Origin: a virus
IMG/VR virus record: IMGVR_UViG_3300042391_000634
Location: 1-64,000 of that record
Direction: 5' to 3' (one strand)
DNA: 64,000 bases
The translations under genes and the position numbers were made by a program. Below, one piece after another: positions 1 to 8,376 of the stretch. The notes under the pieces are model-generated. The model was given only the letters and a program-made list of their open reading frames with translations. It had not been told where the DNA came from and did no database searches. Positions within the stretch are counted from its first letter, which is position 1; each line of letters opens with the position of its first letter.

Positions 1-269
1 TACGTTATATAACTTGGACAGGAACAACATATACCCCAACATGGGTTGTAAATCCGAGTTATATAACGTATACTCAACCTAATTATACGATTACAACCAC
101 ACCTGGTACAGGAACTTATACAATACCTTACAACGGTACAATTAATACTGCGACAGGTTTTAGTTTAACAACATCAAATACAAACGGAACAACATATACA
201 ACAACAGGAACACTTAATACTTTAACAACGGGAACCGCATTATATTCAAGTAGTAGTTTTAAATTATGA
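1..269 (+). CDS. C-terminal fragment of a Thr-rich structural (tail-fibre-like) protein
   Basis: The frame is open from position 3 to a TGA at 267-269, so only the last ~88 residues are in the window. They are rich in Thr, Tyr, Gly and Asn with short TTxTxTG-like repeats, typical of beta-rich phage fibre or adhesin tips. The stop overlaps the next start (ATGA), so it is coupled to the sugar-type cluster that follows. The structural role is inferred from composition and position only. Confidence 0.6.
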   Translation, partial: RYITWTGTTYTPTWVVNPSYITYTQPNYTITTTPGTGTYTIPYNGTINTATGFSLTTSNTNGTTYTTTGTLNTLTTGTALYSSSSFKL

Positions 270-1099
270 TAATGAAAAAAATAATTAATTTCACACCAAC
301 AGGTACTCAAACTACTCGTGAAAATTCATACGCACCATTATTACCAAATGAGATAATTGAAGAGGTTCATGAGGCAAATGAATTAGGTATATCTATAGTT
401 CATTTACATGCGAGAGATAAAGAAACATTAAAGAATACATATAAGAAAGAAGTTTACTCTCAAATTATTGAGGGGATAAAAAAACATTGTCCTGAATTAT
501 TAATTTGCGTCTCATTAACCGGTAGAAACTTTTCTGAGTTGGAGAAAAGAACTGAGATTCTACAATTACATCCTGATATGGGATCATTAACGATGTCATC
601 ACTAAACTTCCCAACGGGTGCGTCAGTTAATGAACCAAATATGATTTTATCTTTGATTGAGGAAATGAATAAATATGGTGTGAGTCCTGAGATAGAATGT
701 TTTGATTCTGGTATGTTAAACTATACAAATTATTTAATATCAAAAAATATATTAAAAGGTCCACATTACATCAATGTGATATTGGGGAACATATACAATT
801 CACAATCTGATATTCACACTATTGCGTCTATTAAATCTTCATTACCTAATAATGCGAAAGTATGTTTCGGCGGTATTGGTTCACAACAATTGAGAAGTAA
901 TGTCTATGGGTTACTTGAAGCGGACGGAGTTAGGGTTGGGTTGGAAGATAATTTATATTATAAAGATAAGGAGAAAGCAACCAATATACAATTATTAAAA
1001 AGAATTCATAACATTATGAATGAAATGGAATTAAAAATTTTATCATCAAAAGAACTAAGAGAATTAGGATATGGAAACAGACATAGTAATATTAGGTAA
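266..1099 (+). CDS. BKACE-type beta-keto acid cleavage enzyme (DUF849)
   Basis: About 277 aa, close to the usual length of the DUF849/BKACE family of Zn-dependent TIM-barrel enzymes that cleave beta-keto acids with acetyl-CoA. Seen: N-terminal NFTPTGTQT, the family signature SIVHLHARD near residue 45, an ExxxFDxGML segment and a C-terminal DGVRVGLEDN segment. The HLHARD motif supplies metal-binding histidines in characterised members. Start 272 is an alternative. It opens a coupled cluster with an acyltransferase, a DegT-like protein and a glycosyltransferase-like protein, an unusual setting for this family and for a virus. The substrate is not predictable from sequence. Confidence 0.8.
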   Translation: MIMKKIINFTPTGTQTTRENSYAPLLPNEIIEEVHEANELGISIVHLHARDKETLKNTYKKEVYSQIIEGIKKHCPELLICVSLTGRNFSELEKRTEILQLHPDMGSLTMSSLNFPTGASVNEPNMILSLIEEMNKYGVSPEIECFDSGMLNYTNYLISKNILKGPHYINVILGNIYNSQSDIHTIASIKSSLPNNAKVCFGGIGSQQLRSNVYGLLEADGVRVGLEDNLYYKDKEKATNIQLLKRIHNIMNEMELKILSSKELRELGYGNRHSNIR

Positions 1100-1706
1100 A
1101 GGGGATGCAATTGTTTGCATGATTTTAGATAATTTAGATTCCAATGGGATTTATGGTAATATATCAATATACAATAATTTGTCATTACCCATATTAAGAG
1201 AAATAAATCATCCCGATTTTAATTTAGATATTCGTGAAGAAATTGATATTAAACAATTTAAGAAATATGTTTTAGGTGTTTATGACCCTAAACATAAAAT
1301 TAAAATTATTGAAAAATTAAATCCTGAAATAGAAAAATTTCATACTCTATTATTTAATGATTTAATTATATCTAAAACATCTAAAATAGGTGATGGTTGT
1401 TTAATTCACGCCAATGTATCTATCGGGGCACACACTAATATTGAAAATTTTGTTTCAATAAATAGAAATGTTTCAATTGGTCACCATACTAATATTGGAA
1501 ATTTTGTTTCAATAAATCCTGGTTGTAATATTGCGGGTAATGTTAATATAGGTGAAGGGACATTAATTGGTATGGGAACAAATGTTTTAAACACAGTACA
1601 AATTGGTAAAAATACAATAATTGGTGCCGGTTCAAATGTAACAAGAGACATACCAGACAATGTAGTTGCTTATGGTAATCCATGTAAAATAATAAGAAAT
1701 AATTAA
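1071..1706 (+). CDS. NeuD-like sugar O-acyltransferase (left-handed beta helix)
   Basis: About 211 aa. The N-terminal ~80 residues look like the nucleotide/CoA-side domain of the NeuD/PglD group. From ~residue 100 there are imperfect hexapeptide repeats (IGDGCLIHANVSIGAHTNI and following) and the C-terminal signature DIPDNVVAYGNPCKII. Such enzymes acetylate amino sugars or nucleotide sugars. The gene overlaps the BKACE gene by 29 bases, implying translational coupling. Probably acts on the product of the cluster. Confidence 0.85.
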   Translation: METDIVILGKGDAIVCMILDNLDSNGIYGNISIYNNLSLPILREINHPDFNLDIREEIDIKQFKKYVLGVYDPKHKIKIIEKLNPEIEKFHTLLFNDLIISKTSKIGDGCLIHANVSIGAHTNIENFVSINRNVSIGHHTNIGNFVSINPGCNIAGNVNIGEGTLIGMGTNVLNTVQIGKNTIIGAGSNVTRDIPDNVVAYGNPCKIIRNN

Positions 1707-1707
1707 T

Positions 1708-2352
1708 ATGGCACAAGGGGCACATAAAATAACTGAGGACTTTGAAAACTTACTATGTGATTATACAGGATCACCTTATGCAATTGCTTTAGATAATATG
1801 AGTAATGCGTTGTTCTTATCATTATACTATGAAAAGAATATAAAGAAGAGTTTAACCACAACACATATTGATTGTCCATCTAACACATACCCATCGGTTC
1901 CTTGTGAAATTATTCATAATGGTTTTAAAGTAAATTTTATTCAATCAAACAGTGATAAAATAAAAGGACCATATACATTATATCCATCAAATGTAATTGA
2001 TTCCGCATTAAGATTCACGGCCGATATGTTCCAAAATGGAACACATATGTGTGTATCATTTACTGGCCCATATAAAACATTAAAATTAAGTAAAGGTGGT
2101 GCAATATTAACCGATGATTTTGATGCGATGATGTGGTTTAAACGAGCAAGATTTAGTGGTAGAAGAGAATGTTCATATCACGAAGATAATTTTGATATGT
2201 TGGGGTGGAACTTTTATATGATGCCAGAACTTGCTGCTAGAGGTATTTTAATGATGAGTCAATTCTATAATATAGACGGGACTAAAAAACATATTGAAGA
2301 TTTGGAATTAAGATATCCTGATTTATCTAAGTACGAAATATATAAACAATAA
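1708..2352 (+). CDS. Short DegT/DnrJ/EryC1-like aminotransferase-fold protein
   Basis: About 214 aa against ~360-400 for complete sugar aminotransferases. The start resembles the family N-terminus (ITEDFENLLCDYTGSPYAIA). A segment SFTGPYKTLKLSKGGAIL lines up with the region that carries the PLP lysine (SFxxxKxLxxGxGG). The C-terminal domain is missing or strongly reduced, so it may be a minimal or altered-function member. It starts two bases after the acyltransferase gene. Confidence 0.65.
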   Translation: MAQGAHKITEDFENLLCDYTGSPYAIALDNMSNALFLSLYYEKNIKKSLTTTHIDCPSNTYPSVPCEIIHNGFKVNFIQSNSDKIKGPYTLYPSNVIDSALRFTADMFQNGTHMCVSFTGPYKTLKLSKGGAILTDDFDAMMWFKRARFSGRRECSYHEDNFDMLGWNFYMMPELAARGILMMSQFYNIDGTKKHIEDLELRYPDLSKYEIYKQ

Positions 2353-3311
2353 TGAACGATTTAATTTTTATTACAGCATATTGTGAAACTCAAAAACAAG
2401 AAGAGGTTTTAGAACGTTGTGTTAATTCTGTCATAAAATGTGGATACCACATTGCTTTATTATCACATTCACACATATCATTACACATTCAAAAAAAATG
2501 TCAATATTATATGTATGATTATAATAATGACATTTCTAAAGATTATAATTTATTTGGATACACGACATTTCAAATTAATAATAAACAAATACAATCCAGA
2601 TTTTTTAACAAAACATTTTATGGTTTTGCAATATATAGAATGGTCACAATGGCTTGTCAAATTGCAATAAACTTTGGTTACAAAAACATCCATCATATTG
2701 AGTACGATTGTGAATTATTAAACTCAAATTTAATAATTGAAAATAGTAAATTATTAGAAGAATACGATTCGGTGATTTATACCGATAATGGAGATGAAAA
2801 TGGATTTTTATTTGGATCGTTTAAATCTTTTAAAGTTAGTTCATTACCTGAAAAATATAAAAATTACGATAGAGATTTTATCGATAGTGAGATGAGAAAA
2901 CTAAATAAAACGTATTTGGAATATCTAACTAAAAAATTATTTATTGAATCAGGTAATGTGTTATTTAAGAAAGAACCAACAAACGAGGAGTTTAAAAGAG
3001 GTGATTATTTTAATCATAGAAATTTACATTTTACATTATATTATAATCCAGAAGATAAAACTTTAAATATTTTTTACAATGCTTTAGATTTAGGAAAGTC
3101 GGAGGAAATTACCGTAATAATAAATAAAGAAAAAATAGTTAAAATAATAACAAAACCTGCATTTTGGACCACAAGAATTTTAGGTTTATTTAATGAAATA
3201 ATACACGTTAGGGTGGACAATAATAGTAAAATTATTTACGAAATATCTTTTGATAATAAGTTCAGAGAAATTTTTAAAAACAAATCTTATATTTTAAATA
3301 ATGAAAAGTAA
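2352..3311 (+). CDS. Glycosyltransferase-like protein
   Basis: About 319 aa. The N-terminus (LIFITAYCETQKQEEVLERC) resembles GT-A-type proteins that scan a sugar donor, and an acidic HIEYDCELLN segment near residue 117 may be the DxD-like site. No membrane segment is obvious. It shares one base with the upstream stop and is the last enzyme of the cluster. Donor and acceptor are unknown; assignment is by resemblance. Confidence 0.5.
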   Translation: MNDLIFITAYCETQKQEEVLERCVNSVIKCGYHIALLSHSHISLHIQKKCQYYMYDYNNDISKDYNLFGYTTFQINNKQIQSRFFNKTFYGFAIYRMVTMACQIAINFGYKNIHHIEYDCELLNSNLIIENSKLLEEYDSVIYTDNGDENGFLFGSFKSFKVSSLPEKYKNYDRDFIDSEMRKLNKTYLEYLTKKLFIESGNVLFKKEPTNEEFKRGDYFNHRNLHFTLYYNPEDKTLNIFYNALDLGKSEEITVIINKEKIVKIITKPAFWTTRILGLFNEIIHVRVDNNSKIIYEISFDNKFREIFKNKSYILNNEK

Positions 3312-3768
3312 ATTTAACTTTTTCAGGGGGTATGTTGGAACATTAGATATAATGGATGGACAAACATATGCAACAGCATCGTTATATAACCCACATACAC
3401 TTACAAATGACGAAAGAATAGCACAAATCAATAGACGTCTTCAAATAGACGAAGAAATGTGTAATCAAGAAATCATAACTCATGAACAATATATGAGAAA
3501 TAGAGACATGTTAATTGAACAAGAAAGAATAAGAAGATTAGGAATGATAAATCATTCAAGGGAAACCGATAACCAAATTAGATTGTTTCAAGCAACAACA
3601 ACTGTAACCGTAAATCCAACACTATGGACTAAGGTTAAGATATTTGGAACAAGAGTTAAATTGGTTTTAATTGAAACTTGGAAGTTGGAACCTATCGGTG
3701 TTGTGGTGATGACACTGTTAGTGTCAGTTGTTACATTCATAGGTGTAATGAAATTATTCGGAGCATGA
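3301..3768 (+). CDS. FKF-tag protein 1 with C-terminal membrane segment
   Basis: 155 aa, starting MKSKFNFFRG, the first member of the FKF-tag array. The body is charged and helical (residues ~35-95, Glu/Arg-rich) and ends in one hydrophobic segment (VVVMTLLVSVVTFIGVM), so it is probably membrane anchored with the tag in the cytoplasm. Its start overlaps the end of the upstream enzyme gene by 11 bases. Function unknown. Confidence 0.75.
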   Translation: MKSKFNFFRGYVGTLDIMDGQTYATASLYNPHTLTNDERIAQINRRLQIDEEMCNQEIITHEQYMRNRDMLIEQERIRRLGMINHSRETDNQIRLFQATTTVTVNPTLWTKVKIFGTRVKLVLIETWKLEPIGVVVMTLLVSVVTFIGVMKLFGA

Positions 3769-4037
3769 TAAAACCATTCAAATTTTTAACAAAATATGAA
3801 CATCATCGTTTTACTCCTTATTGTTGTTATGATAATGCAAAATTTATTATTGAAACTTTAATATCTACAGATGAATGGGAGACAACCATATTCCCAAAAG
3901 AATACCCACACGAAAATGGTGTATGGAGAGTTCTTTACATACAACGTGGAAGGAATAATTATCATTCCGTTGTTTGTCATGAACCAATAAATCCAGGATA
4001 CATAATTGAAAGATTTATAGTTAATATAGATTTATGA
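3765..4037 (+). CDS. FKF-tag small protein 2
   Basis: 90 aa, starting MIKPFKFLTK. ATG 3765 was chosen because it overlaps the upstream TGA (ATGA) and gives the array tag. The body has several Cys and His (YCCYDN, VVCHEP) but no clear metal motif. Function unknown. Confidence 0.75.
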   Translation: MIKPFKFLTKYEHHRFTPYCCYDNAKFIIETLISTDEWETTIFPKEYPHENGVWRVLYIQRGRNNYHSVVCHEPINPGYIIERFIVNIDL

Positions 4038-4357
4038 TTAGTAGATTCAAATTTTTGACGGATAATGATGAGGATGAAATTCCTGAAGGTTATATCAATT
4101 TAGAGAATGAAAACATTGCAACTTGGATTTGGGAAAGTTTAACACCACCATCAGACACATTATATTATATAGTTTCGGCAGATACTAATGGTATTATTGA
4201 ATTTTTAAGAATGTTTCCGTCAGAGATGATAGTCCCTGTGTGTTCCATTGTTGGTCCAAATGGTGTGGTTCATAACGGTGGAAACGAAGGAAATGGATGG
4301 GGATTTAATATTCAAACCGACCCAATTCACATAACATATTTAAGTTATAACCCATAA
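4034..4357 (+). CDS. FKF-tag small protein 3
   Basis: 107 aa, starting MISRFKFLTD, ATGA-coupled to the previous gene. The body is acidic near the tag (DNDEDEIPEG) and Gly/Asn-rich near the end. No recognised domain. Confidence 0.75.
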   Translation: MISRFKFLTDNDEDEIPEGYINLENENIATWIWESLTPPSDTLYYIVSADTNGIIEFLRMFPSEMIVPVCSIVGPNGVVHNGGNEGNGWGFNIQTDPIHITYLSYNP

Positions 4358-4365
4358 TATTTATA
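4356..4365 (+). promoter_or_regulatory. Late-type motif AATATTTATA
   Basis: AATATTTATA lies 12 bases before ATG 4378. The spacer ATAAAACAAAA resembles those at 50682 and 55635. Confidence 0.5.
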
Positions 4366-4377
4366 AATAAAACAAAA

Positions 4378-4500
4378 ATGTCATCAAAATTTTTTAACAA
4401 TTCACAACAACCTAAAGTGGCTAAAGGAGATAAAAAACCAATACCAACTAAACCAATTAAGAACAATACTCAAATTAAGAAGACGGGAAGAGGTAAATAG
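4378..4500 (+). CDS. 40-aa basic peptide
   Basis: ATG 4378 to TAG 4498-4500 encodes 40 residues starting MSSKFFNNSQQ and ending IKKTGRGK, with 10 Lys. It lies directly behind a late-type motif and directly ahead of a second one. The SKFF start loosely resembles the FKF tag. The Lys-rich, low-complexity make-up would fit a DNA- or head-associated peptide, but that is a guess. Confidence 0.6.
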   Translation: MSSKFFNNSQQPKVAKGDKKPIPTKPIKNNTQIKKTGRGK

Positions 4501-4510
4501 GATATTTATA
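4501..4510 (+). promoter_or_regulatory. Late-type motif GATATTTATA
   Basis: Exact GATATTTATA, 4 bases before ATG 4515. Confidence 0.6.
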
Positions 4511-4514
4511 TCTA

Positions 4515-5357
4515 ATGAGCGGATTAACAACAATTAAATTAAGTAGTGAAGATTTAAAGAAGGAACAAGAACGCCAAAGGAAACGAGGTAAATTGATACT
4601 TAAACAACTAAAAAAAGGTAAGGTTAAGGTTGTTGTTGGTCTATATGATGAAGATGGAACGGTTCCCGATATTATATTTCAATATCAAATACATGATGCG
4701 GAAGTTAAATCAATTGTTGATTATGCCAATGGAGATGTAAATTGTTTAATTATTTGTTTTTATGATGACATTGATATTTTTAACGAAGATGGTAGTGAAA
4801 TAACAGAAAAATTACCTCTTTGGTTAGTTTCAGAAATTGAGAACAAACTTGAAAAAAAGTTTGAACAATTCAATATTGAACTTAGATTTAACCAACAATC
4901 AGGCGGAGGGAAGAAACATATAGTTAATGAAGAAGTGAATGACGACGACCAAAGACTAATTAACAAAACTAGAGTTATTTATAAATTACTCAAAAAAGGT
5001 GGTAAAATGGGGTTCGACTCTGCACCATATTACCACGAAGTACATTGGACATTACCCAATAAATTTTACGTTAAAATTAAACATCATGATAAAAAGGATG
5101 CTGAACGTTATCAATTAAAAGTTGATAGTTATCCTATTTTATTGTTGAACACTGAAACTATAAATTACACCAAAACCAATGATAAACCATTGAGAAATGG
5201 TGAAAAACATTTAATTGCAGGTGAGATTACAACTCAATTTAAAAAATATGGAATAACTGTTTATTGGGGAGGAGAAGTTCCAAAATATTCTATTTTTAGT
5301 CCAAGATCAATATCTCCCGATGAAACGTATACTGAAGTAGACATCACTCCAAAATAA
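4515..5357 (+). CDS. Two-copy KALxKG-domain protein
   Basis: 280 aa. Two copies of a ~110-residue repeat that recurs through the window: a basic helix ending in LKKGK or LKKGG, beta strands with a YxLP-type turn, and a closing F(N/K)xFxI strand (FEQFNIELRF; FKKYGITVYW). Copy 1 spans ~20-125, copy 2 ~155-255. The linker has HIVNEEVNDDD, an (I/V)-N-E site like those in the paralogues. Unlike most relatives it lacks the MKLxDIxxE leader and starts MSGLTTIKLSSED. Function unknown; copies in eight proteins make it a lineage-specific expansion. Confidence 0.75.
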   Translation: MSGLTTIKLSSEDLKKEQERQRKRGKLILKQLKKGKVKVVVGLYDEDGTVPDIIFQYQIHDAEVKSIVDYANGDVNCLIICFYDDIDIFNEDGSEITEKLPLWLVSEIENKLEKKFEQFNIELRFNQQSGGGKKHIVNEEVNDDDQRLINKTRVIYKLLKKGGKMGFDSAPYYHEVHWTLPNKFYVKIKHHDKKDAERYQLKVDSYPILLLNTETINYTKTNDKPLRNGEKHLIAGEITTQFKKYGITVYWGGEVPKYSIFSPRSISPDETYTEVDITPK

Positions 5358-5358
5358 A

Positions 5359-5390
5359 TTTGGATATTCCAAATGGGGGTTGTATATTTG
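5359..5390 (+). promoter_or_regulatory. Bacteroidota-type promoter with GATATTCC element
   Basis: TTTG at 5359-5362, 20 bases, then TATATTTG at 5383-5390, four bases before ATG 5395, so the transcript would be essentially leaderless. The -33 box is part of the inverted repeat TTTGGATATTCCAAA. Confidence 0.75.
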
Positions 5391-5394
5391 TTCC

Positions 5395-5568
5395 ATGAAA
5401 GTAAAAATAACAATTAAATACCACATAGAGGTTGGTAATGAGGTCATTGAGTGTGATTCACTTGAACAGGCTGAACGTAAGATGAAACATATGTCAGATG
5501 TTGATAAGTTTCTTATTAAGACAGAATTAAAGGGTGATGAAGTATTAAATCAATTTTTAATTGGTTAA
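5395..5568 (+). CDS. Small early-type protein
   Basis: 57 aa, starting MKVKITIKYHIEVGNEV. The upstream in-frame TTG at 5380 lies inside the promoter, so ATG 5395 is the start. The sequence (beta strand, helix SLEQAERKMKHM, beta) suggests a small alpha/beta fold. Function unknown. Confidence 0.65.
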   Translation: MKVKITIKYHIEVGNEVIECDSLEQAERKMKHMSDVDKFLIKTELKGDEVLNQFLIG

Positions 5569-5571
5569 TAG

Positions 5572-5581
5572 GGTATTTATA
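5572..5581 (+). promoter_or_regulatory. Late-type motif GGTATTTATA
   Basis: GGTATTTATA, 4 bases before ATG 5586 of the HNH gene. Confidence 0.55.
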
Positions 5582-5585
5582 CCTA

Positions 5586-5909
5586 ATGAATAGAAAGGAG
5601 TATAGGAGACTATTACAGGACCCCAAATGGAAGATAAAGGCTTCCTTCATAAGAAAGAGAGATAACCACACCTGCGTCAGATGTGGGAAGAAATCAAATA
5701 GATTACAGGTTCACCATACCAAATACGAAGATGGTCTAATGCCTTGGGAGTATGATAATGATACTTTGGAGTCATTATGTTCTGGTTGTCACAAAAAAGA
5801 ACATAATATTAAACCTAAGAGAAAGTTTACACCAAGGAAGAAGAAAGAACCTAAATTACAAACAAGGGTTATTAAGATTAAACCGTTTGTTGATTCTCTT
5901 GTTCCCTAA
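5586..5909 (+). CDS. HNH endonuclease
   Basis: 107 aa. Complete compact HNH nuclease: CVRCGK near residue 30, LQVHHTKY (catalytic His pair), then LCSGCHKKEH, giving two CxxC zinc knuckles around a beta-beta-alpha metal site. The C-terminal ~30 residues are Lys/Arg-rich and suit DNA binding. Could be a free-standing homing nuclease or a packaging-associated HNH protein. Its 3' end overlaps the convergent FKF-tag gene by 32 bases. Confidence 0.9.
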   Translation: MNRKEYRRLLQDPKWKIKASFIRKRDNHTCVRCGKKSNRLQVHHTKYEDGLMPWEYDNDTLESLCSGCHKKEHNIKPKRKFTPRKKKEPKLQTRVIKIKPFVDSLVP

Positions 5910-6138
5910 CCCTCAATTCGGTTTTAAAAATTTCAATCCATTCTTGTTTGGATTTACCTTCATGAATTTCAGGTATTTCTATTAGTCCTATTCCTCTTAA
6001 ACAACCTAATGTGTTGATAATGTGACTAGTGGTCATCCAAAAAATAGGTGTGTGCCTGCCGGTTGCTGTTTTCCATACCGTATTGTGTCTATCGTAATTG
6101 ACATCTATTTCCGTTCCTTTAAAAAATTTAAAATTCAT
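5878..6138 (-). CDS. FKF-tag small protein on the minus strand
   Basis: 86 aa, starting MNFKFFKGTE. The only FKF-tag gene on the minus strand; it follows a lipoprotein gene by 8 bases and probably shares its promoter. The C-terminal half (HIINTLGCLRG ... SKQEWIEIFKTEL) resembles that of the gene at 12089 (YIKRIMKLLVTNG ... TATEWYIILDNEL), so the two are paralogues. Confidence 0.75.
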   Translation of the reverse strand: MNFKFFKGTEIDVNYDRHNTVWKTATGRHTPIFWMTTSHIINTLGCLRGIGLIEIPEIHEGKSKQEWIEIFKTELRVREQENQQTV

Positions 6139-6146
6139 ACATTGAA

Positions 6147-7499
6147 TTAATTAACGACAATTTCATTTATAGTTATTGTTCCATCTAAATTACCATTTAA
6201 CGCAAGGAAGGTTAGTTTATTATTAACCTTAAATACTTTTACATAAGCCGGTGTAATTTTAGGAATATCTAAACCTTTATTATAATCCCCCATAACACCA
6301 TTATTATTCTTCCAAAATAATTTATTAATGTTAAGTGAATTTCCAGTTTTTAAAAGTTTACCGGCCCATCCATGTAATATAATATCAGGATAACCATCCT
6401 TATCAAAATCGATAATATCAAATTCTCTGAATTGTAATTGGTCAAATGTATAATCTAATCTATTATTAGAAGGTGTAAAGTTTCCTTTACCGTCACTATA
6501 CCAAATTTCAATACCATTGTAATTTGTTCCCTCTGTTGCAATTGCCAAATCAATATTACCATCTTTATTAAAATCGGCGGCTTTAATTGATGTTGAACCT
6601 CTATCGTCTGTTTTAAATATACCAAGAGGACCTGGATCCTTATCTAATTTATATTTCCCAAGAGTTGAGTTATATGAAAAAATACTAACACTATATCTAT
6701 CGTTTGGTTTTTGAAATGTAGGATTAAAACCATAATCTCCTCTAACAATTTCAGGACGAGAATCTCCATATAAATCTTGAATTAAAACTGCACCGCCGGC
6801 TTTTCCACCATAGAAATCTGAAGGGTCAAATATGTTATTGTTTTCGGTAAATGAACCATTACTATTTTGTGTATATGAATGAAGACCAAGATAATTATTA
6901 CCTTTTGTTCCCATGTGTAACCCTATAACATCAATTAAACCATCATTATTAATATCACCTGAAGATACCGAATGATAAAAACTATTAACGGTTGATATGT
7001 TTGAAAATGAAACTTTACTCCCTTCTGTTTTCATTAAAATTAAATTACCAAATGGCCATGGTTGACCATTTAATTCAGGACCAGAATCTGAAAATACCCA
7101 ACTTTGTTTTGTGGTATCAATACAAGTGTAGTTTCTACCACAACCCATAGAAGCCTCAGGATAACTATTTTCATAAGACCAATTATTATTTGTTTTTGTT
7201 AAATGTAAAGTTGGTATTAATGGATATGTATAAAATAATGTTGCAGGTATAATCAAATGTTCAATGTTATCTTTTTGATATAAAATAACACCAGGTATTG
7301 CCAAATTAACACCTTTAGCCACTATGTCGTTTGTAAAGTTTGGAACATTAAAACCAGATATTACTGTGGTTGTTAATGTATAAGGTGAAGTAGGTGGGAT
7401 CACAACTACAGGAGGTTCAATAACTACAGGGGGGACTACAGATTCCTTCTTACAAGATATTATTAATAAAAATAATATAAAATATAGAGTTTTTTTCAT
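6147..7499 (-). CDS. Exported lipoprotein with FG-GAP/VCBS-type repeats
   Basis: 450 aa. Signal peptide MKKTLYFILFLLIISC ends in a lipobox Cys, followed by KKES and a Pro/Val-rich spacer, the layout of surface lipoproteins in Bacteroidota. At least three Ca-binding FG-GAP/VCBS loops are visible: DINNDGLIDVIG, DFNKDGNIDLAIA, DFDKDGYPDIIL. These build integrin-like beta-propellers. A phage-encoded host-surface lipoprotein could block superinfection or alter attachment; this role is inference. Confidence 0.85.
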   Translation of the reverse strand: MKKTLYFILFLLIISCKKESVVPPVVIEPPVVVIPPTSPYTLTTTVISGFNVPNFTNDIVAKGVNLAIPGVILYQKDNIEHLIIPATLFYTYPLIPTLHLTKTNNNWSYENSYPEASMGCGRNYTCIDTTKQSWVFSDSGPELNGQPWPFGNLILMKTEGSKVSFSNISTVNSFYHSVSSGDINNDGLIDVIGLHMGTKGNNYLGLHSYTQNSNGSFTENNNIFDPSDFYGGKAGGAVLIQDLYGDSRPEIVRGDYGFNPTFQKPNDRYSVSIFSYNSTLGKYKLDKDPGPLGIFKTDDRGSTSIKAADFNKDGNIDLAIATEGTNYNGIEIWYSDGKGNFTPSNNRLDYTFDQLQFREFDIIDFDKDGYPDIILHGWAGKLLKTGNSLNINKLFWKNNNGVMGDYNKGLDIPKITPAYVKVFKVNNKLTFLALNGNLDGTITINEIVVN

Positions 7500-7516
7500 T
7501 TTTTACATTTATAGGA

Positions 7517-7548
7517 CAAAAATAAGGATATTTTTTTGATATTCCAAA
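7517..7548 (-). promoter_or_regulatory. Bacteroidota-type promoter of the lipoprotein gene
   Basis: On the minus strand TTTG (7545-7548), 20 bases, TATTTTTG (7517-7524). GAATAT follows the -33 box. Confidence 0.75.
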
Positions 7549-7586
7549 TATATTTTATAATTTTAACAAAAAAATACTCTATAATA

Positions 7587-7618
7587 TTTGGAATATATTT
7601 AGTTTATACGTATATTTG
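7587..7618 (+). promoter_or_regulatory. Bacteroidota-type promoter
   Basis: TTTG (7587-7590), 20 bases, TATATTTG (7611-7618). The -33 box runs into GAATATAT. Divergent from the lipoprotein promoter about 40 bases away. Confidence 0.75.
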
Positions 7619-7648
7619 TGGTATATTAATTCTAAAACTTACATTACT

Positions 7649-7906
7649 ATGTTATTTAAATACAAAATTACTTTAGATGTGGAGGTTGAGTTTGATGCTC
7701 CATTGTTGGGAACTGATACAACTAAAAACAAAAGAAAACAGGTGGATAGTATTGCAAAAAAAGCACTACAAGAAATGATTAATTTTAAAACAACATCTTA
7801 TGTTGGTGTTAATAGAGAAATTAATGATGAAAATTTAAAAGGTAATTACAAAGGTGAAATTATATTAAGGAGTGCAAAAATGTTTGAAGAAGACAAAAAA
7901 AAATAA
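7649..7906 (+). CDS. Small early-type protein
   Basis: 85 aa, starting MLFKYKITLDVEVEFDAP. ATG 7649 was chosen over the in-frame TTG inside the promoter. Body is beta-rich with a central Lys-rich helix and a charged C-terminus (FEEDKKK). First gene of a rightward run of tiny genes. Function unknown. Confidence 0.65.
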   Translation: MLFKYKITLDVEVEFDAPLLGTDTTKNKRKQVDSIAKKALQEMINFKTTSYVGVNREINDENLKGNYKGEIILRSAKMFEEDKKK

Positions 7907-7907
7907 C

Positions 7908-8042
7908 ATGGCAAAAAGACTAATCCAAAAGAAAATTATCTATCTTAAAACTTTATTAACAGAAACAAAAGGTTTCTTTAAAAGATTACAAATAAAGTTT
8001 TGGATTCGTAATGAAGAATGTAAACTAAAAAAATATAAGTAA
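7908..8042 (+). CDS. 44-aa basic peptide
   Basis: MAKRLIQKKIIYLKTLL... ending ECKLKKYK: a highly basic, probably helical peptide. One base after the previous stop and one base before the next start, so it is in frame with the operon layout. Confidence 0.5.
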   Translation: MAKRLIQKKIIYLKTLLTETKGFFKRLQIKFWIRNEECKLKKYK

Positions 8043-8043
8043 C

Positions 8044-8127
8044 ATGATTGAAGTAATTGTAATTGGATTATACTATGTGTTAGTATTTTCATTATTAAGA
8101 TTTTTTCTAAAATTATTATCCAAATGA
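8044..8127 (+). CDS. 27-aa single-span membrane peptide
   Basis: MIEVIVIGLYYVLVFSLLRF followed by FLKLLSK: one hydrophobic span and a basic tail. Its TGA overlaps the next ATG (ATGA), supporting translation. Confidence 0.5.
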   Translation: MIEVIVIGLYYVLVFSLLRFFLKLLSK

Positions 8128-8375
8128 GTTACATTTTAATTTACATAATAGGATTTATCTTAACACTAACATTCTTAAAGTTATATGGTAAGAAAATGGA
8201 GATTGATTATGATCCACCACATGATGAGGATTATGATGACTATAAAAATAATGCTGAGGCCTATCTATTCTTTTCATTGAGTTGGTTTGTAACAGCACCA
8301 ATGTTTATTGTTGTTGCAACAATTCAGTTGTTATATAAATTCACCCAATGGTTTATGAAATACCCAAACGTATAA
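8124..8375 (+). CDS. Small two-span membrane protein
   Basis: 83 aa with hydrophobic spans at ~2-20 and ~48-70 separated by an acidic loop (YDPPHDEDYDDYKN). Coupled by ATGA to the upstream peptide. Function unknown. Confidence 0.65.
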   Translation: MSYILIYIIGFILTLTFLKLYGKKMEIDYDPPHDEDYDDYKNNAEAYLFFSLSWFVTAPMFIVVATIQLLYKFTQWFMKYPNV

Positions 8376-8376
8376 T

